Shown here: piece by piece, positions 20,428-24,345 of the stretch | Layout: each line of letters begins with the position of its first letter | Numbering within the stretch: the stretch's first letter is position 1 | Assembly (NCBI GenBank): GCA_934096755.1 | Contig: CAKOMU010000014.1 | Coordinates: forward strand, 1 to 24,345 | Reading direction: 5' to 3' | Length of the DNA: 24,345 nt | Source of the DNA: an uncultured Bacilli bacterium | GTDB taxonomy: Bacteria; Bacillota_I; Bacilli_A; RF39; UBA660 | Translations under genes and position numbers: made by a program | Notes under the pieces: model-generated | What the model was told of the DNA's origin: nothing | What the model saw: the letters and a program-made list of their open reading frames with translations, nothing else | Databases searched by the model: none

Positions 20428-21513
20428 ATGAAAATAATTGTATCGGCTGGGGGCACGGGGGGTCATATTTATCCTGCCTTGGCAATCATTAAAAAATTTC
20501 AAGAAAGAGAAAAGAATCTGGAAGTGCTTTACATTGGTACTCACAATCGTATGGAAAAAGATATTGTCCCATCTCTAAATATTAAATATATTCCTTTAGA
20601 AATATATGGTTTTAGTAAAACACAAATTATTAGAGATTTTAAAAATATTTTTCTTATTAAAAAAGCTTATCAAAAATGTCTTACTATTATGAAAGAATTT
20701 AAACCAGACATTGTGATAGGTGTAGGTGGCTATGTAACATATCCAGTCATTAAAGCTGCCCACAAATTAGGTATTAAAATCTTTCTTCACGAACAAAATA
20801 GTATTCCAGGCAAATCTAATTTAGCCTTAGCCAAATATGCCAATTTAGTGGGAGTATCTTTTGCAAGTACAAAAACTTATTTTTCTAATACTGCTTTGGT
20901 CGAATATACTGGCAATCCTTGTGGGGAAAGAGCTTTAGATATTCCCAAAAAATCTAAAGCCTCGCTAGGTTTTAAACCCAGTGATAAATTAATCATTATT
21001 GTAGCGGGTTCTTTGGGTAGTACGAGTTTTAATAATAAGTTTAAATCATTTTTAAGTACAGTCGCTAGCGAACCTTATGATATTTTATTTGTAACTGGTA
21101 AAAATTATTATGACGAATTTGTCAAAGATACGGAATTTTCAAAAAATGTGAAAATTGTTCCGTATGTCGATAATTTAGCAGGATTGATGAAAGATGCATA
21201 TTTAGTAATTTCTAGAGCAGGGGCTAGTACTATCAGTGAACTACTGGCTTTAAAAATTCCTAGTATTTTAATACCGAGTCCATATGTTGCCAATAATCAT
21301 CAGTATTATAATGCCCTTGATTTGGTGAATAATAATCTAGCTATGTTAATTGAAGAAAAAAATCTTAATACTAATATTATTCAAGTGGCTATTAATGAGC
21401 TCATCAGTAATCCTCAAAAATATGCTGAAATTAAAGAAAATCTTGAAAATTATCAAACACAGGATGCATCAACAATTATATATGAAAAAATAAAGGAGTT
21501 ATTAAATGAATGA
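20428..21513 (+). CDS. murG: UDP-GlcNAc:lipid I N-acetylglucosaminyltransferase MurG
   Basis: MurG adds GlcNAc to lipid I to form lipid II on the inner face of the membrane. The 361-residue GT-B enzyme opens with KIIVSAGGTGGHIYPALA, then GVGGYVTYPVIKAA and HEQNSIPGKSN. The C-terminal half contains VAGSLGST, the second glycine loop, and SRAGASTISELLALKIPSILIPSPY, the UDP-GlcNAc site. A GTG at 20419 can start the frame, but it falls in the ribosome site AAGGTGA; ATG 20428 is preferred. It overlaps murB by 8 bases. Confidence 0.98.
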   Translation: MKIIVSAGGTGGHIYPALAIIKKFQEREKNLEVLYIGTHNRMEKDIVPSLNIKYIPLEIYGFSKTQIIRDFKNIFLIKKAYQKCLTIMKEFKPDIVIGVGGYVTYPVIKAAHKLGIKIFLHEQNSIPGKSNLALAKYANLVGVSFASTKTYFSNTALVEYTGNPCGERALDIPKKSKASLGFKPSDKLIIIVAGSLGSTSFNNKFKSFLSTVASEPYDILFVTGKNYYDEFVKDTEFSKNVKIVPYVDNLAGLMKDAYLVISRAGASTISELLALKIPSILIPSPYVANNHQYYNALDLVNNNLAMLIEEKNLNTNIIQVAINELISNPQKYAEIKENLENYQTQDASTIIYEKIKELLNE

Positions 21514-22360
21514 AGAATATAGTGATCTAACTAGTTTAAATACCTACCGGATTAAAGCTTCTGCCAAAGAAGTATTTTATCCTCAAAACGAGTTAGAATT
21601 AATAGATAAAATTAAAATATTAAAATCAAATCAAACCCCGTGGATTCTGTTAGGAAAATGTTCTAACGTAATCTTACCAAGTACGCCTTTTTCAGGCTGT
21701 GTCATTAAATTAGATGAAATAAGACATATCGACTATTTTGGCGATTATGTATTTGTAAGTGCAGGCATGTCTTTAAATGAATTTGTCAAAGATACAATTG
21801 CTAAAGGATATGGTAATTTAGCTGATCTTTATGGTATCCCTGGATCGGTCGGTGGAGCCATCTGGGCTAATGCAGGGTCTTATAATACTTCGATATTTAC
21901 TGAATTAGAAAGTGTTTTAATCTATGACTTTCAAGAAGTAAAATTGATTAATAAAAATAATATAAAACATGCTTATCGATATACAGAGTTTAAAGATCAA
22001 GACGTAATTATTCTCGGCGGGGTTTTTAAGTTAGTTAAAGAAGATAGTCATGAGGTGTGGGCTAAAATTAAAAGTAATTTAGAAAAAAGAGTTTTATCAC
22101 AACCATTAGAATATCCTAATGCAGGCTCAGTCTTTAAAAATCCTCCTAACCAAAGTGCAGGTAAATTAATTGAAGAGTGTAACTTAAAAGGGTATCGCAT
22201 TAATGGGGCCATGGTTAGTACGAAACATGCCAATTTTATTATCAATGTTGGGGATGCCACCCAAAAAGATATTGTCAAGCTTATTGATCATATTAAACAA
22301 ACAGTCAAAACAGAAAAAAATATTGATTTGGAATTAGAACAAAAAATTATTAAGTGGTGA
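21506..22360 (+). CDS. murB: UDP-N-acetylenolpyruvoylglucosamine reductase MurB
   Basis: MurB reduces enolpyruvyl-UDP-GlcNAc to UDP-MurNAc with NADPH and FAD. The 284 residues show the opening SLNTYRIKA, the FAD-binding LLGKCSNVIL, and LYGIPGSVGGAIWANAG. Catalytic Ser is in YPNAGSVFKNP, and the C-terminal segment is SAGKLIEECNLKGYRINGA. The compact form lacks the extra Tyr loop of E. coli MurB (type II). It lies between murG and divIB, an order usual in low-GC Gram-positives. Confidence 0.97.
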   Translation: MNEEYSDLTSLNTYRIKASAKEVFYPQNELELIDKIKILKSNQTPWILLGKCSNVILPSTPFSGCVIKLDEIRHIDYFGDYVFVSAGMSLNEFVKDTIAKGYGNLADLYGIPGSVGGAIWANAGSYNTSIFTELESVLIYDFQEVKLINKNNIKHAYRYTEFKDQDVIILGGVFKLVKEDSHEVWAKIKSNLEKRVLSQPLEYPNAGSVFKNPPNQSAGKLIEECNLKGYRINGAMVSTKHANFIINVGDATQKDIVKLIDHIKQTVKTEKNIDLELEQKIIKW

Positions 22361-22364
22361 AAAA

Positions 22365-23108
22365 ATGCAAAAAGGTAAAGTAAAGCGAAAAATAAATAAA
22401 AAAGGTCTTTTAGTTCTTGTTTTAATATTATATGTTATTATAATGTCTTTTTATTATGTTTTTACTTTACCTGTTAAATACATCTCTATTAGAGGTAATA
22501 ATTTAGTCAGTGATGAAGAAATAACCAAGGCTACTAATATTGATGCCAAAACCGCTATTTTTAAATTAAATAAAAATAAAATAATAAAAAACATTCAAAA
22601 AATAAGTTTAATATCATCAGTCAAAATACATAAACACTTAAATGGAACCCTTACAATTGTGGTTGAGGAACAAAATATTCTTTTTTATAATACTCAAAAT
22701 AATACTTATGTTTTATGGGATAAGCAAGAGGTTAGTGATGTTTCTTCTGCATTAGGAGTACCAACTTTAATTAATTATGTTCCCAAAGAAATATATGAAA
22801 ATCTATTACAAAAACTTCAAAAAATTGACGCCGATACTTTAAAACTAGTTAGTGAAATAGAGTACTCTCCTAATATTAAGGATAATGTTACTATTGATGG
22901 TAATCGTTTTTTGTTACGGATGAATGATGGTAACTATGTCTATATTAATTTGGCCAATTTTACCAATTTAAATCGCTATCAAGAATTATATGCAACTCTT
23001 GATGACTCGGTAAAAGGCATATTAAATCTTGACAGCAGTAGTGAAAATGGTGTATTATTTCAATCGTTCACATCTTTAGAAAAAAAAGGAGAAGTCAATG
23101 AAAATTAA
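22365..23108 (+). CDS. divIB: Cell division protein DivIB/FtsQ
   Basis: DivIB helps assemble the division-site peptidoglycan complex with DivIC and FtsL. The 247-residue bitopic protein has a basic cytoplasmic tail (QKGKVKRKINKK), one membrane span (about 14-32), then a POTRA domain (about 38-107: VKYISIRGNNLVSDEEI, SSVKIHKHLNGTLTIVVEEQ). A beta domain follows to about 235. The FtsQ-type POTRA and the murG-murB context fix the identity. ATG lies 4 bases after the murB stop. It overlaps queH by 11 bases. Confidence 0.95.
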   Translation: MQKGKVKRKINKKGLLVLVLILYVIIMSFYYVFTLPVKYISIRGNNLVSDEEITKATNIDAKTAIFKLNKNKIIKNIQKISLISSVKIHKHLNGTLTIVVEEQNILFYNTQNNTYVLWDKQEVSDVSSALGVPTLINYVPKEIYENLLQKLQKIDADTLKLVSEIEYSPNIKDNVTIDGNRFLLRMNDGNYVYINLANFTNLNRYQELYATLDDSVKGILNLDSSSENGVLFQSFTSLEKKGEVNEN

Positions 23109-23706
23109 TTATCAAAATATGTTACTTGATTTACTTGCCAATTTGGATTATCAACCTCGGCTTTTACTACATAGTTGTTGTGGGCCGTGTTCTACACAAG
23201 TGTTATCTTTATTAGCACCTTATTTTGATATTACTGTTTTATACTATAATCCTAATATTGAACCATTTGTTGAGTATGAAAAACGCAAGAACGAACAAAT
23301 TCGCTTTATCAAAGATTTTCATCATTCAAATATTCATTTTTTAGATTGTGATTATGATAATGAAGTCTTTCATGAAAAAGTAAAAGGCTTAGAAAATGCT
23401 AAAGAAGGCAGTTTTCGTTGTCCAAGTTGTTTTTTATTGCGTTTAGAAAAAACTGCTGCGTTAGCAAAATCACAAAACTATGAGTATTTTGGTACTACTT
23501 TAACGGTTAGCCCTCATAAAAATAGTGGACAAATAAATAAGATTGGGGCTTTTTTAGAAAAAAAATATGATGTCAAATATTTGTATAGTGATTTTAAAAA
23601 GCAAAATGGTTATCAAAAAAGTGTGGATTTAAGTAAAGAGTATAATCTTTATCGCCAAAATTATTGTGGCTGTTTATATGGGAGAGATTTTAATGAAAAT
23701 AGTTGA
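23098..23706 (+). CDS. queH: Epoxyqueuosine reductase QueH
   Basis: QueH performs the last step of queuosine synthesis, reducing epoxyqueuosine in tRNAs that read NAU/NAC codons. The 202-residue protein shows the DUF208 signatures: LLLHSCCGPCSTQVL (Cys27, Cys28, Cys31), YYNPNIEPFVEYEKRK, FRCPSCFLLRLEKTA, TLTVSPHKNSG and YCGCLY. These cysteines bind an iron-sulfur cluster and metal in the characterised enzyme. It is the non-orthologous replacement of cobalamin-dependent QueG. GGAGAAG precedes ATG, which lies inside the divIB reading frame. Its place in a wall-division operon is unexplained. Confidence 0.96.
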   Translation: MKINYQNMLLDLLANLDYQPRLLLHSCCGPCSTQVLSLLAPYFDITVLYYNPNIEPFVEYEKRKNEQIRFIKDFHHSNIHFLDCDYDNEVFHEKVKGLENAKEGSFRCPSCFLLRLEKTAALAKSQNYEYFGTTLTVSPHKNSGQINKIGAFLEKKYDVKYLYSDFKKQNGYQKSVDLSKEYNLYRQNYCGCLYGRDFNENS

Positions 23707-24142
23707 ATATATTAGTTTATTTTTGTGGGTAGTTTATTTTGGACTAGCCACTTATCGCGAAATTAGACGTATAAGAAATACTAGTTTTAAAGAACTTTGG
23801 CAAAAGCCATTTCATTTTTTTAGACTTGATAGTTTATTCTTTTTGATTGTCTATTTGCTTTATAATTATATTGCTAGAGATGAAGTGTTACCATATTTAT
23901 ATTTAGTAATTATTATTGCCAATATAGTTTACTTACTGTATGATTTAGTGGATAATTATCATTTTCAAAAGATTGCTAAAGAAGAATATTATTATTTTGT
24001 TTTGGTTGGTATAATAATTGTTTTGACCTTTATTTATTTAAATATTTGTGGTAATGTCTTAAGAATTGCTACACTGACGTTACTACTTAATTTCCTTTTG
24101 CCAAGTATACTTTCTATAGGTAAAAAGATGAAAAAGAATTGA
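23693..24142 (+). CDS. Hypothetical four-span membrane protein
   Basis: A 149-residue membrane protein with about four hydrophobic segments: IVEYISLFLWVVYFGLA, LDSLFFLIVYLLYNYI, YLYLVIIIANIVYLLY and YYFVLVGIIIVLTFIYL, with a further apolar stretch near the end. A basic loop (REIRRIRNT) follows the first span. I recognise no family. A GTG start at 23666 inside queH is possible, but ATG 23693 has GGGAGAG ahead of it. It overlaps queH by 14 bases and closes the murG unit. No terminator hairpin is apparent after it. Confidence 0.75.
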   Translation: MKIVEYISLFLWVVYFGLATYREIRRIRNTSFKELWQKPFHFFRLDSLFFLIVYLLYNYIARDEVLPYLYLVIIIANIVYLLYDLVDNYHFQKIAKEEYYYFVLVGIIIVLTFIYLNICGNVLRIATLTLLLNFLLPSILSIGKKMKKN

Positions 24143-24167
24143 TTTTTCCTTCGTTTAATGTTATTCT
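24139..24167 (+). promoter_or_regulatory. Promoter of the right-edge surface-protein gene
   Basis: TTGATT (24139-24144), 17-base spacer, TATTCT (24162-24167) preceded by TGT. Confidence 0.5.
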
Positions 24168-24203
24168 TAAAAAGAGAGAATATTAAGAAATTGGGGTAGT
24201 TGC

Positions 24204-24345
24204 ATGAATAAAAAATTGGAACATATCATATTAATTATTTATTGTTTAACACTTTTAATTATGATTGGCGGTGCGACGTGGGCCTATTTTACGGTTATAC
24301 GGGTGTCCAGTATCTCGCCGAAAGTCGATGTTAATTCAGCGACGA
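24204..24345 (+). CDS. N-terminus of a SipW-type-signal surface protein (3' partial)
   Basis: The first 47 codons are visible. After a short basic start (MNKKLEH), a hydrophobic helix (IILIIYCLTLLIMIGG) runs into ATWAYFTVIR. GG-x-TWAYF is the pattern of signal peptides processed by SipW-like peptidases in TasA/camelysin-type proteins. The following SISPKVDVNSAT resembles the DISDDVDTAGEV segment of the protein at 7151, so it is probably a relative. GGGG lies near 24194, a weak ribosome site, and a promoter lies upstream. The last 45 bases are about 51% GC, well above background. Confidence 0.65.
   Translation, partial: MNKKLEHIILIIYCLTLLIMIGGATWAYFTVIRVSSISPKVDVNSAT

Noticed and set aside
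1..24345. CRISPR array, tRNA, rRNA or reverse transcriptase
   Set aside because: No regularly spaced repeats, cloverleaf sequences, rRNA segments or YxDD-containing polymerase-like protein were found on reading.
1..24345. Mycoplasma-type code with TGA as Trp
   Set aside because: Conserved Trp positions (ENWH, ESWH, RWG, WANAG) use TGG, and TGA ends the genes at 16999, 17706, 22360 and 23706 where family lengths expect an end.

Overview
The window is AT-rich, single-membrane (Bacillota-type) chromosomal DNA using the standard code: Trp is TGG and TGA serves as a stop. A sporulation sigma factor of the SigE/SigK group, a SpoVIF-like protein, DivIB, MurG/MurB and strong AGGAGG ribosome sites suggest an uncultured, probably gut-associated member of Bacilli or a low-GC Clostridia lineage with at least part of a sporulation programme. 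Genus or species cannot be fixed from the sequence.

Layout. 1-567: 3' end of a sigE-like gene. 568-1555: about 1 kb of gene wreckage, including a decayed copy of the lectin-like C-terminal domain that is intact at 8000-8716. 1556-2650: VanY-type D,D-carboxypeptidase (minus). 2793-4097: ffh. 4105-7035: three short paralogous M3-like metallopeptidases (minus). 7151-9290: a surface-protein locus, with one intact membrane-anchored protein whose last 60 codons sit in a sharp GC-rich island, followed by a headless paralogue. 9309-9659: conserved small protein of unknown role (minus). 9778-12113: engB, a solitary prepilin-like gene, and der. 12174-12416: spoVIF behind a SigK-like promoter. 12427-13248 (minus): unknown protein with a Cys-His-Asp pattern. 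13366-14496: Fic protein, probably starting at ATT. 14497-15456 (minus): second VanY paralogue. 15556-15915: unknown. 16000-19577: tightly overlapping run mscL, YgjP-like peptidase, trmH-family methylase, rimM, trmD, unknown, B-repeat membrane protein. 19663-19752: 29-residue membrane protein. 19791-24142: GDPD, murG, murB, divIB, queH, four-helix membrane protein. 24204-end: start of another surface protein, cut by the window.

How it works together. Most of the window is housekeeping: ribosome maturation (EngB, Der, RimM, TrmD, an RNA methylase), protein targeting (Ffh), peptidoglycan synthesis and division (MurG, MurB, DivIB), wall trimming (two VanY proteins), turgor release (MscL) and tRNA queuosine (QueH). 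The accessory part is a surface-protein family present as one intact gene, one decayed C-terminal domain, one N-terminally truncated paralogue and possibly the gene at the right edge. The most interesting signal is the GC-rich, pyrimidine-ending C-terminal block of the intact member (8531-8716). It has the position and fold context expected of a diversity-generating-retroelement variable region or a swapped cassette, but no reverse transcriptase or template repeat lies in the window.

Many promoters here carry an extended -10 of the form TGT-TAnAnT, on both strands.
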